Shown here in pieces: positions 1 through 8,632 of a stretch of DNA of 22,584 bases (position 1 is the stretch's first letter; each line of letters begins with the position of its first letter). The position numbers were made by a program, and so were the translations under genes. Source of the DNA: Reticulomyxa filosa (taxonomy: Eukaryota; Foraminifera; Reticulomyxidae); NCBI GenBank assembly GCA_000512085.1, contig ASPP01021379.1:1-22584 (forward strand), written 5' to 3'. The notes beneath the pieces were generated by a model, which saw nothing but the letters and a program-made list of their open reading frames with translations, was not told where the DNA came from and made no database searches.

Positions 1-1918
1 AGCAAAAAGAACGTTGGAGGAGCAGGGGCTTCTCAAACCCTGAATCCAAATCACTTCGAAGACAACTCCCCGGGCATATATTTGTGGGTGGATTTGCCTA
101 ATTTTGGGTGTTATGTGGTTTATGACGAAAAGGCAGTTATGGCATGATTTACAAGCACAAAAAAAAAAAAAAAAAAAAAAAAAAAAACGCAAATGGCGTA
201 TACGTGTATACGTGCACACGATTTTGTATAATATAATACAATTACATTTACAATGAAAAATGAAATTTTTTTAAATCAAAAAAAAAAAGGCTAAGTCACG
301 TGCACCCAAGCTGCGTCAGCGACGAGCATTAGCAGCGAAGGCGACAGGCACGCCAGCAGAGGAGCAGAAGCTGATGGAAGGGAGTGGGGATAGCCTGGCT
401 AGCATGGCCTCTCCACGGGACATGGCGGGGATGTCAGTGCCAGGTCTGGGAGGCGTGATGGGTATTGACGACAAGGACGAGCATCGTTTTACGGCGACGA
501 TAAATGGGAGCAATGGGATGTCAGCAGCAAGAGGAGCAGCATCAACCACAACGTCAATAGTATCATCGACAACAACCTCAGCAGCAACAACTCCAATAGC
601 AACAATGGCGACGACAACAACAACAACAACAACAACGACATCATCGGCAGTGAATACACCATCATCAACCACTCCAACAACAGGAACAACAACAACAACA
701 ACGACGATGCCAATGACAGTAGTAATGGACCGCGACAAAGGGATGAACCAAAGCGTGTGGAACTTGCTGACGGTGTACGACCCAGAGGCACAGTTGAGCA
801 ATCCCGTAGCAATGAAGGACAAGAAGTTGCTGAAGCACTTTGAGGACCCACACATCAAACCCAATCCTGAGGAGCGTGAGCGACTGGAGAAGATCATCAA
901 CAGTCCGTCGCGAGTGCTGACCGAGGTGGACAAGCAGTTGCTGTGGAGGTTCCGCAATCAGTTGATAAGCAACAACAAGGCATTGACCAAGTTCTTGCGA
1001 TGCGTGTCACAGTCGAGTGAAGAGGAAGTGGACACAGCCATGGAATTGGTAAAGAAATGGGATCCAATTAGCACCTCTTCCGCATTGGACTGTTGGGTGG
1101 CCAGTTTGAAAATCCCAAAATTCGCAGCTATGGCATTGAGGTATTGCGCAAGGCCGACGACATTGAACTCGAGTCCTTCATCATGCAACTGACGCAAGCC
1201 ATTCGCTTCGAGTCTTCGCACACTGCTGATTTGCCTCAGTTTTTGCTGGATCGCAGTCTGTTGTCCAAAGACTTTCGCTTGCTCAACTTCTTCTATTGGA
1301 GTGTGCGCGTGCAGTCCCAAGCCGAAGAGGAAAGTCAGGCCAACATCTACCAAGAGCTACTCAAAGATATCGAATCCAAACTCAAACTTCGTCGTCCTGT
1401 GTTTGCCATGGAAATCGATCGCCAAAAGTGGCTCGTCGCTGAACTGACTGATCTCAGCGAAACCATCTCCAAAGACAAAGGGCGCGCCGAAGATAAAAAA
1501 GCTCGTCTCATCGCTTTGCTCAGCGACCCTGTTGGACGCTTCTCTTGCTTGAAACAATTCCCTTACCCCGTTCGCATGCCCGTCAGACCCGAATACTTGG
1601 TCGACGGCATCATCCACGACAAATGCAGCGTTTTCAAGTCCGCGCTTTGTCCCTTCCTTCTCTGCTTTCGACGAGTCAGAGAAGAAACACCAAATCAATC
1701 CGAAACAAACGGCCCGACATCCAGTTCCATTGATTCTATGGATGAATCGCGTTCTGCTACAACTGCCACGACAACCATCACTACTACTAGTAGTGCTAGT
1801 GCCACTTCAGCGACTACTAATACTACTGCTTCCAAATCGATTGAATCTTCTTCGAATGTGCAAGACAGTAAAAACAATAATAATAATAATAACAATAATA
1901 ATAATAATAATAATAAAA

Positions 1919-1956
<38 letters not shown>

Positions 1957-2843
1957 TAACAATAACAATAATAATAATGATTATCACGATACTTATCGCA
2001 TCATTTGGAAAAATGGAGATGACCTGCGCCAGGACCAACTGATCATTCAAATGATCAAAGTCATGGACGACTTGTTGAAACGTGTCAATTTAGACTTGTG
2101 CTTAACTCCATACCCGGTCTTGGCCACTGGGCTCGAAAATGGCATGCTTGAGTTTGTGGAAAACAGCAAGGCTGTAGCCACCATTTTGCGCGACAATGAC
2201 AACGACATCAGTCGCTATCTCTTGGACAATCAAAAAGGCAAACGCTTCATCTCTCAAAGCGTTGATACTTTTGTTCGCAGCTGCGCTGGTTATTGCGTCA
2301 TCACTTTCCTTCTCGGAATTGGAGACAGGCATTTGGACAACCTTCTCATGACCAAGGACGGAAGGCTCTTCCATATCGACTTTGGATTCATCTATGGCGA
2401 AGATCCCAAACCTTGGCCGCCACCGATGAAAATCTGCAAACCCATGATTGATGCCATGGGAGGAAATACTTCTCAAAACTATAAACTCTTTACTGAACAT
2501 ATGTGTAGTGTTAAGTAATTCTTTCATATCATTGTGTGTATGTGTGAGCGTTAATGCCAAATACGTTTGTTGTCTATTATACCTTTACATATACATGTAT
2601 ATATAGTGCTACCTTTTATTGCGCAAGTCGGCCAATTTACTCTTAAACTTGCTCTCATTGATGGGACAAGGTGATATGGAAACGATGGAAAAGAATTTGA
2701 ACTTTGTTCATCAAAAATTCCGATTGGATTTGGATGATCAACAAGCTGCCAAATCTTTGCTTGATTTAGTAAAACGATCTGTCTCTGCTTTGTTTCCTAA
2801 AGCTGTTGATATCATCCATGACTGGGCCACATACTGGCGATGA
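1..2843 (+). CDS. VPS34: Class III phosphatidylinositol 3-kinase Vps34 (5' end outside the window)
   Basis: This lipid kinase makes PI3P on endosome and autophagosome membranes, working with Vps15 and Beclin/Atg6-type partners. The first 135 bases read as the end of a C2 domain (LWVDLPNFGCYVVYDEK). A Thr/Ser-rich insert follows (about 530-730), then the PIK helical domain (about 770-1230, with NPVAMKDKKL, LLWRFRNQL and ALTKFLRCV) and the kinase domain (about 1500-2840). Catalytic landmarks are present: KNGDDLRQDQ with the ATP-binding lysine, GIGDRHLDN and HIDFGF. The protein ends in the typical aromatic tail, HDWATYWR. An Asn-rich insert lies between the kinase N-lobe start and the KNGDDLRQDQ strand. 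The frame is not continuous: near 1090 it shifts from ALDC to the expected LLGGQFENPK as if one base were missing, and it shifts back inside the (AAT)n tract. The two shifts cancel. Sequencing error or a decaying copy are both possible. The family assignment is very secure. Confidence 0.93.
136..289 (+). other. Likely intron in VPS34
   Basis: A GT (GTTATG) follows the C2-domain codons ending AAG GCA, and an AG at 288-289 precedes the reopened frame GCT AAG TCA CGT. Both junctions are phase 0. The interior has stops, is AT-rich and contains a run of 29 A (159-187). The exact acceptor is uncertain because of the A-run just before it. Confidence 0.5.
159..187. repeat. Poly(A) tract of 29 bases inside the first intron
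   Basis: An uninterrupted run of A within the presumed intron. It could be a simple repeat or the tail of a retroposed sequence. No target-site duplication is obvious around it, so simple repeat is the safer reading. Confidence 0.85.
1873..1978 (+). repeat. (AAT)n / (AAC)n microsatellite coding for polyasparagine
   Basis: About 106 bases of AAT units with scattered AAC, broken once by a run of A near 1914-1920. In the kinase gene this is an Asn tract between the N-lobe start and the DDLRQDQ strand. The frame of the flanking kinase sequence changes across this tract, so its length is not a multiple of three relative to the flanks. Such tracts are prone to slippage and to assembly error. Confidence 0.95.
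2510..2606 (+). other. Intron in VPS34 (97 bp, phase 0)
   Basis: The donor GTTAAGT follows ATG TGT AGT, and the acceptor ATATAG precedes TGC TAC CTT TTA TTG CGC AAG. Splicing here joins the kinase C-lobe to LRKSANLLLNLLSLM, which is continuous in Vps34 proteins. In-frame stops and a high T content inside support the call. Confidence 0.85.
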
Positions 2844-2876
2844 GTTTTCAATCCTCATTTTTTTTCCCCCTTCCCA

Positions 2877-2882
2877 AATAAA
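2877..2882 (+). promoter_or_regulatory. Possible polyadenylation signal AATAAA for VPS34
   Basis: A canonical AATAAA 34 bases past the stop codon, followed by T-rich sequence. The position is plausible; nothing else supports it. Confidence 0.45.
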
Positions 2883-3340
2883 TTGTCTTGCTTTGTTGCT
2901 ACTATTATGTTCTTCCATCACATCATTCCGCTATGTTTTTACTTTTTTTTGTTGCGCTTGAAATTTTGTATTTCTTTTTTGGCTACCCATTTATATCCCA
3001 TTCCAAATGTTTGAACAACCAACAATGCATTGGAATAATTAAAATTTTGTTGCAACTGTTAATGACATCTTACTTAAAAGTTCATTTGTTTGGCATAAAT
3101 ATAAATATTTTTCATTTACCGAAATATTTTTTTTGGTGAAAATTAAGATATTATCCTAGTTAAAAATATCATCTCGTCCTAAAAGGAACAAAGTATCCTA
3201 AAAAGAAACAAAAATCAAAAGGAAAAGATCACAAAAACTTATGGAAACTCATACAATTGACAATAACAAGCAAAGTATAATTTCAAGCTTTGATTAAACT
3301 TCAAAATTAAAAAAAAACAAATCAACCTTTCAAATTTGGG
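2883..3340. other. AT-rich intergenic stretch, no gene seen
   Basis: T- and A-rich sequence with only chance open frames made of Phe, Leu, Ile and Tyr codons. No conserved motif, RNA gene or repeat structure stands out. It separates the host kinase gene from the repeat-rich remainder. Confidence 0.6.
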
Positions 3341-3349
3341 CTCAGGCCG

Positions 3350-4870
3350 GTAATATTAGAGACAATACGACAATAGATAAAATACAAAGATGTTTAATTC
3401 GAGCATTATCATTTCACTTAGAAAAATGAATAATTACTCGAATTGGATAAACCTCTAATATCATCTTCTCATCTAACTCTAGCAGAATATCTTAAGACTC
3501 CAGAATAAAATGAACAGATATGATAATATCCTAGATAAAGATGAGTTTAGGACTTTCGTTGGAGCGGGACAAAATGCTACTAAACATGCTGTCCATTATA
3601 GTGGATGGGTGATCGAAGCCTTACTCTTAATGACAGGATTAAGACATCCAAAACTTAGAAAGTTTCATGCGATAACACTTTTCATAACAAATTTTTTCGA
3701 ATAAATTATATTAATGTCAGAAATGAAAGAATCGATTACTTCAAGTACGAAATTGCTTCATTTCAAGGATTTTCTAATGAGTTCTGTGAAATAGTTAACA
3801 TTGTGACACAACGTCCAGCGGTGGATCGTACCCAAGTGATTGTTTGGAATTGTATGATAATGAACAATATTGCAACTAATAAATCAATTAATGATTGCAT
3901 AACAGGTCAAATAATAAATACAATAACAAAACTTAATGCAGAGGCAGAATTATATGACATTCGTGCATCACCTTATCATTATGTTAATGGCCAGGTAGAT
4001 GTCTTTACTATACAATGGGAGATAAAATGAATGATATTGCTTATTTACAATACTTAACATAATATTATAACACTATGGATTATGACACTTTTTGAATTCG
4101 CTGCTAAGGATCAAAAAATAACAGATAATATAGTTATACTTGAAAGTATTTTGACGCCTTATGTTTTTGCAGTATGAGGTTTACTGTATAATATTAAAAC
4201 TGAAGAGAATCAACAAGAAGTTTTGACTGATATAGTAGACTTTTTAGTACAAGCCAAAAAGCAGAAAAATGTATATGACTGCTATTGGTATAACACAATC
4301 TACAGGTGATGTTAAGGATATTGATAATTTAAATGCAAATTTTGTGGCTTCTTTAAATGTGTCTATCACTTATCAAACAAGAGTTAAAAATTATGTACAA
4401 AAAATGACTGTATTAAGGTTTAAACATGGATATAAATAACTAACAGTAATTGACTTACAACATTTCCAATGGACTAAAGACAATAACCCAAGTATTAGTG
4501 TTCTTAATGCATGTGGAAAATTTACAAACTATGCAGGCTATGTGTGGGATGTAAGATCTTTTGCAACAAGAAATAGTGATGTTGAGTCTTCGTGTTCTTC
4601 TTCTGGTTCAGGTCCACCCTTATATTCAACGAGAGATAATGAAGACGAGCCAAGTGATTATCACCTTTCAGATGATGAAAAATTATATAGATCATAAAGA
4701 TTTTGAATATAACATAACAAAACACAAACTGACAGCAAAACAAATAAAAATGATGCAGGTAAGACAAACGAAGAATATGTCCCTGAAAAAGGTGTAAAAA
4801 ATTAAGGCAAAGGTAAAAAGGTAGAAAACAATACAAAAGAGCATCATCAAAAAAAGCGCGAAAGACAGTT
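3350..4870 (+). pseudogene. Decayed coding sequence of unknown identity
   Basis: Several stretches in different plus-strand frames have amino-acid composition too balanced to be chance. Examples are the phrases EFRTFVGAGQNATKHAVHYSG near 3540, AELYDIRASPYHYVNGQVDV near 3945 and DLQHFQWTKDNNPSISVLNA near 4450. The last part is acidic and Ser-rich, as in the tail of a protein. I do not recognise the family. The stretch lies directly left of the relic element and could belong to it, but nothing in the large element at 6030-22584 matches it. It is clearly broken in several places. It could also be a dead host gene or a different transposon. Confidence 0.45.
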
Positions 4871-5472
4871 TTATGATATACTGGAAAAGCTATCAGAACT
4901 AAAAAATGGTTCCTTTATGTGTTTTAAATGCTTTGAAATACAAGAAGAGGTAGGTGAAAGGTCATGCTATTATAAAAATTTACTTTACAATCTGTTTTTT
5001 GTATTTCTTTGTCATTGGTTATTTTAAACCGATAGCGTAACCTTGCCATTTCACCAACTGCATCAGCTGAGTTAAGTAATCTATATTTAATTAAACCAGT
5101 GGTATATCTTTTTGTGATGTATTTAATTAATTCGATACAAGCTTCGGGGCGTGTCATCATCACTGACTTTCTTTTTTCTTCATCATTTTGACTACAGGGC
5201 ATCACAGGGCAATCATTAAAAAAATGGGGTATATAACAATGATAAACACGTGATGTCATCTTAAATTTTTTTGTTTTCATTAAAAGCAAAAGACAAACAA
5301 TTATCATCTGATAAACAGAAATCTAATGAGTCAAATGACAAAAATGAATAGGTGAATGTATTTTTGAGTGTTTAAAAAATATTGAAAAGATTTCTTTATC
5401 ATTAAACTGCTTAAATAAAATGGATGAAATCTGTTTGCAATAAATAGCCATTGTGGGGAAACTACGCTACTA

Positions 5473-5709
5473 CAGTAGTTTGCAAAGAAAACTGAACGCC
5501 TAAAACGATATCTTATGATGATAATTGATTTTCTCCATGAAAAATCAACACTTAGACCTAATTTTTTTTTTTATTTTAAAAAAAATATCTACAAATCTTG
5601 TAGATATATTTAAAAAAAAAATTAGGTCTAAATGTTGATTTTTCATGGAGAAAATCAATTATCATCATAAGATATCGTTTTAGGCGTTCAGTTTCTTTGC
5701 AACCTACTG
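5473..5709. mobile_element. Hairpin MITE of Tc1/mariner type, flanked by TA
   Basis: The unit is almost one perfect palindrome. The left arm starts CAGTAGTTTGCAAAG at 5473, the right arm ends CTTTGCAACCTACTG at 5709, and the turn is at about 5595-5597. Arms are about 115 bases and differ at only a few positions. A TA lies on each side (5471-5472 and 5710-5711), as expected for the TA duplication of Tc1/mariner-superfamily elements, and CAGT is a common start in that superfamily. It has no coding capacity. It sits exactly where relic gene sequence on the left meets relic terminal-repeat sequence on the right. Confidence 0.8.
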
Positions 5710-5711
5710 TA

Positions 5712-5920
5712 TTTTTGGTTATATATATATTATTCATACTAGCGGCTTCATATAGTATATACTGGGGCAAAAAGGACTCTGGCGTTGCGGAATATGGGGT
5801 GGTGGTCGGGCAAGAGGATGTCATCTGGATGCAAAAAATCCGGATCGAATATGATTTTGGGTCAGAAAGCCAGAAATTTCCATATGCATACTATATATGA
5901 AAGAACTGTTTTTTGGTTGA
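5712..5920. repeat. Terminal inverted repeat of the relic element
   Basis: It begins TTTTTGGTTATATATATATT and runs through the phrase GGGGTGGTGGTCGGG, matching 22454-22584 in the same orientation. It matches 6030-6240 as reverse complement. Because the right end of the large element is cut off at 22584, this copy shows what the missing outermost 60-80 bases probably resemble. Confidence 0.8.
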
Positions 5921-6029
5921 GAAATTTTCGACTTGCACCAGCGTTAGCATAATGGAAACCCTACTGGGATAGGGTTAGTGTGGGCCTGGAATAAAGACTG
6001 GGGTAGGGTTAGTGCGTTCTTCAATTTGA
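5921..6029. other. Spacer between two opposed element ends, with telomere-like units
   Basis: About 109 bases lie between the relic end and the left end of the large element. Two direct copies of ACTGGGRTAGGGTTAGTG (about 5963-5980 and 5998-6015) each contain TAGGGTTAG, which is one and a half TTAGGG units. The spacer may be host DNA, or it may be the true terminal sequence of one or both elements. Confidence 0.55.
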
Positions 6030-6790
6030 TCAACCTTTTTTGGTTCTTTCATAAATAGTATGCATATGGAAATTTCTGGCTTTCTGAAAGGAAATCATAT
6101 TCGAACTGGATTTTTTGATCCAGATGACATCCTCTTCCCCGACCACCATCCCATATTCATCAACGCCAGAGTCCTTTTTGCCACAGTATATATACTATAG
6201 GAAGCCGCTGGTATGAATAATATATATATATAGAACCAAAAATAGGTTGAGAAAGTAAAGTAAAATCCAGGATCCAGAAAATAATAGAAAAATTGAGGGT
6301 TGATTCGCCCGAGTAAAGTAAAAACCAGGATTCTAACAAAGAGGAAAGAGAGTGAGGACTGAGGCTGAGATCCTTGTTGCCAAGACAAGTATCGATGCCG
6401 AAAAACATACAAATGCCAAAAACTTAAAAAATACTGATATTTTAATCTAAAAGCATTTATTTTAAGGAGTGAAGGTTGCGATAAGCTCGAGAATTCTGTT
6501 CATCGAGACAGAGCTCCAAACAACACGCAAAAAGACGCTTATTGGGCCCACCACACTTGCAGGGAAAATGGCTTACTAGGTTGAGGGTTGCATATAGTGG
6601 AAAACCCCACTACGAGCAAATGCCCTACTAATAGAAAAAAGCCCTAGGGTTAGGGCATGCTTAGGGGTTGGTGCAATACTAGCAGGAAAACCCTAATAAT
6701 AGCAGATACCCTATGTGATGGGGGTAGTATATGGGGGAAAGGCCTACTAAGAGAAAAGTGCACTAGGAGAAAATACACTATGAACAAAGG
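6030..6790. repeat. Left terminal inverted repeat
   Basis: 6100-6480 reads as the reverse complement of about 22230-22584. Shared phrases include ACTTTACTCGGGCGAATC and CTCAGTCCTCACTCTCTTT. The inner part (6540-6790) is built from CCTACTAG- and CCCTA-type units and matches 21830-22150 inverted, for example AGGGGTTGGTGC and CTAGCAGG followed by CAGATACCCTATG. Identity looks moderate (roughly three quarters by eye) with small gaps. The outer boundary near 6030 is where similarity to the relic end fades. Confidence 0.8.
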
Positions 6791-6837
6791 GATGGGCTAG
6801 GATTTTAAAGGGGTAAGGGGGTTCTGAACGACCAAGA

Positions 6838-6850
6838 GTTTTTCTCAAAG
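6838..6850 (+). promoter_or_regulatory. Start-site motif (GTTTTTCTCAAAG) of the left RING-like gene
   Basis: The core TTTCTCAA lies about 63 bases before the ATG at 6912. The leader between them (AAAGTTTT, AAGTT and TTATTTTAAAG elements) resembles the leader of the right-end RING gene at 19635-19720, so the two promoters are probably related. Confidence 0.5.
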
Positions 6851-6911
6851 TTTTGTTTCTAAGTTTTTTAAGTTTATCATTATCTTTTAAAGTTTGTTAT
6901 TTTAAAGCATA

Positions 6912-7379
6912 ATGTCTCGCCAAGCTGTTAGAAATGCTCAGGTAAGTTTATTGAGCTTTAATAAAACATTATTTTGACAAATAAAGACAGTGTACGTCCT
7001 GTGTTGTATATAGGAGGCTGCTGTCTTACGGGTATTAAGAGCTGAAAGGGTGTGTGTTGAATCTTTGAAAACGTGGTGCCATGGCAGGTACATTACTGGA
7101 ATAAGTCCGAATTGTCCCATTTGTCGCAAAACGTGTGCTTGTGAATGTGATGACTGTGGTACGAGTGGACGAGTATTAAATGAAATCTATCAAGGAATAA
7201 GGGAGGCTGAGGATAGCCACGATGGGCTCATAAGAGCGATGGAGGACCTAGAAGTTATTTTGGACAGTCTTCATGGAAGACGAAGGACGTTGGAAGGCGA
7301 ATTTCGTGATATGTATACGTTATTTGATGCTCAACCGAATAATCTTCTTGCTGGTGTTCGGAGACCCTCCCCTATCTGA
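6912..7379 (+). CDS. Short RING-like / coiled-coil protein (left end)
   Basis: About 131 residues if a 72-bp intron (about 6942-7013, GTAAGT to ATATAG) is removed. The second exon reads CVESLKTWC, then NCPICRKTCACECDDCG, then a helical segment of about 50 residues rich in Glu, Leu and Arg. This order matches the right-end gene at 19721-21202: C..L..W, CPxC, a second Cys cluster, then a coiled coil. Only the second half of a RING-type zinc site is visible here, so ubiquitin-ligase activity is doubtful; it could act as a dimerising or dominant partner of the full protein. It sits just inside the left TIR, in the mirror position of the right-end gene. Paralogy rests on layout, spacing of Cys residues and the related leader, not on a computed alignment. 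Confidence 0.6.
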
Positions 7380-7893
7380 AAACGAAATGGGCGCCCGCTC
7401 CCCCTGTTTTACGACATGCGCTTTAGGGGCTCATGACTTTGATGAAATTTATCCTTCGCTCATTGGAAATTATATTAGGGGAGAACATATTGTTGGTAAT
7501 GTTTCACAGTAGACCGAATACGTTACAAAATGACTTATATCATTTATTCGTTTTTCAATAATTCGTTCGAAATCAGCACCAAAATTTATGTGGCTTCGCA
7601 TTTTCGAATAACCGCCCATTTTTCTTTTGGTATACGTATTAAAGATTGAGAAACTTGAAAAAGAAACAAAAAAGAAAATTCAATTTTTCAAAAGGGGGAC
7701 TTTTTGGGGTCTTAGTTCTAAAACACGCCAGGTCAACTGTAGAGCAAATATAAGATAACCATAGGTACCATTTAATCGACTTGCGAATCGCGAGGGAATT
7801 TGCATAATCCTGAGTAGTGGCTCAAAATATTTGCCATTGCCCGTCATTCAATCATCCGAGTAACCGACAAGGAGGTTGGCGCGAAATGCGTAA
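7380..7893. other. Intergenic stretch of about 510 bp
   Basis: AT-rich sequence between the left RING-like gene and the exonuclease. It contains one reverse-oriented copy of the start-site motif (ATTGAGAAACTTG near 7646-7658) with no open frame behind it on the minus strand. An upstream exon of the exonuclease could be hidden here; the sequence CAG just before 7900 is a possible acceptor. No other structure is evident. Confidence 0.45.
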
Positions 7894-8616
7894 ATTCAGA
7901 TTTGTGGGTCTGAGCTAAAAGACATTGAGAACGTTGGAAAATTGATTGAGAACCGTGAAACTGACCTTAGCGGTTCTATGTATTGTATGTGGGGCAAATG
8001 GTTTGAGCAAGTAACCAAGGACTATTTAAAAGCTATTTATGGTTATGAAATACATGAGTTCTCTGCTATTCCTTGTGCAAGAATACCAGTAGCATATAGT
8101 CCCGATGGTTTATTTATTAAGGACAATGAGTGTTGGCTTTTGGAAATAAAGTGTCCTTTCTTAAAAACAAAGCCCAAGATTGACAATTATATGGATCAAA
8201 TACAGGCAGGTCTTTACATTTTACCTGTCAAAAAGTGTCTGCTCTGTATGATTATTTTCCGTAAGTGTTATGCAGCTCAACTTATGACAAAAAGGGTATT
8301 TGATTGTCATTTCCATATGCCTTGGTTTGAGTCAAGTATTTATAGACCCAAGTCAAAAATGGATGAGAAGTTTGTAGGGTTTTTATGGTGGGATGCCTTA
8401 GAGCTTCAGGAAAAAATTGAGGAAAAGCCTTATGACAAAGCTCATATTGGTACAGTCCCAGAAATAATGGAAAAGTTATCGGAATTAAAAAATGGTTCCT
8501 TTATGTGTTTTAAATGCTTTGACATACAAGAAGAAGTAATTGAAATCTATTCATTGGAAAAAGAAGAAGACTTCCTTTGGGATCAATATAATGAATTTAT
8601 TAATAAAACAAAATGA
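7894..8616 (+). CDS. YqaJ-type (lambda exonuclease family) viral recombinase nuclease
   Basis: A PD-(D/E)xK-fold 5'-3' exonuclease that likely makes single-stranded ends for recombination or end processing during element replication. Visible motifs in order: GKWFE (Glu at 8005), the catalytic SPDG (Asp at 8104), LEIKCPF (Glu at 8143, Lys at 8149), and the downstream MDQIQAGLYI, matching the Gln-containing helix of YqaJ proteins. The first in-frame ATG is at 7978, which would leave almost nothing before GKWFE. The frame is open back to 7894, so the true N-terminus may come from an upstream exon. The usual start-site motif is missing near this start, which also suggests the beginning lies elsewhere. 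The stop is 16 bases from the stop of the convergent gene at 8633. The same gene's tail survives in the relic at 4884-4951. Confidence 0.8.
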   Translation: MQICGSELKDIENVGKLIENRETDLSGSMYCMWGKWFEQVTKDYLKAIYGYEIHEFSAIPCARIPVAYSPDGLFIKDNECWLLEIKCPFLKTKPKIDNYMDQIQAGLYILPVKKCLLCMIIFRKCYAAQLMTKRVFDCHFHMPWFESSIYRPKSKMDEKFVGFLWWDALELQEKIEEKPYDKAHIGTVPEIMEKLSELKNGSFMCFKCFDIQEEVIEIYSLEKEEDFLWDQYNEFINKTK

Positions 8617-8632
8617 AAAATTGTTTTTTATT

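Larger units (their letters stand above)
4884..5920. mobile_element. Reduced old relative of the large element (relic)
   Basis: 4884-4951 closely matches the end of the exonuclease gene (from about 8470), and about 4985-5472 matches the interior of the neighbouring minus-strand gene (about 8980-9475), in the same order and orientation as in the large element. 5712-5920 matches the outer part of the right terminal inverted repeat (22454 onward). The relic therefore keeps parts of two genes and one end, with most of the interior gone. A MITE is nested inside it. It is plainly broken and older than the large element; many breaks. Confidence 0.8.

Noticed and set aside
316-957. Long minus-strand open frame over the Thr/Ser-rich part of VPS34, with Val-rich tracts
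   Set aside because: It is the complement of (ACA)n and (ACG)n repeats in the kinase gene and has no independent features.
2888-3139. Open frame of 83 codons rich in Phe, Leu and Tyr
   Set aside because: It follows the kinase stop and its composition is what T-rich spacer gives by chance; no motif or start context supports it.
5570-5620. Rho-independent-style terminator hairpin
   Set aside because: The hairpin is only the centre of a much longer palindrome flanked by TA, which a MITE explains better.
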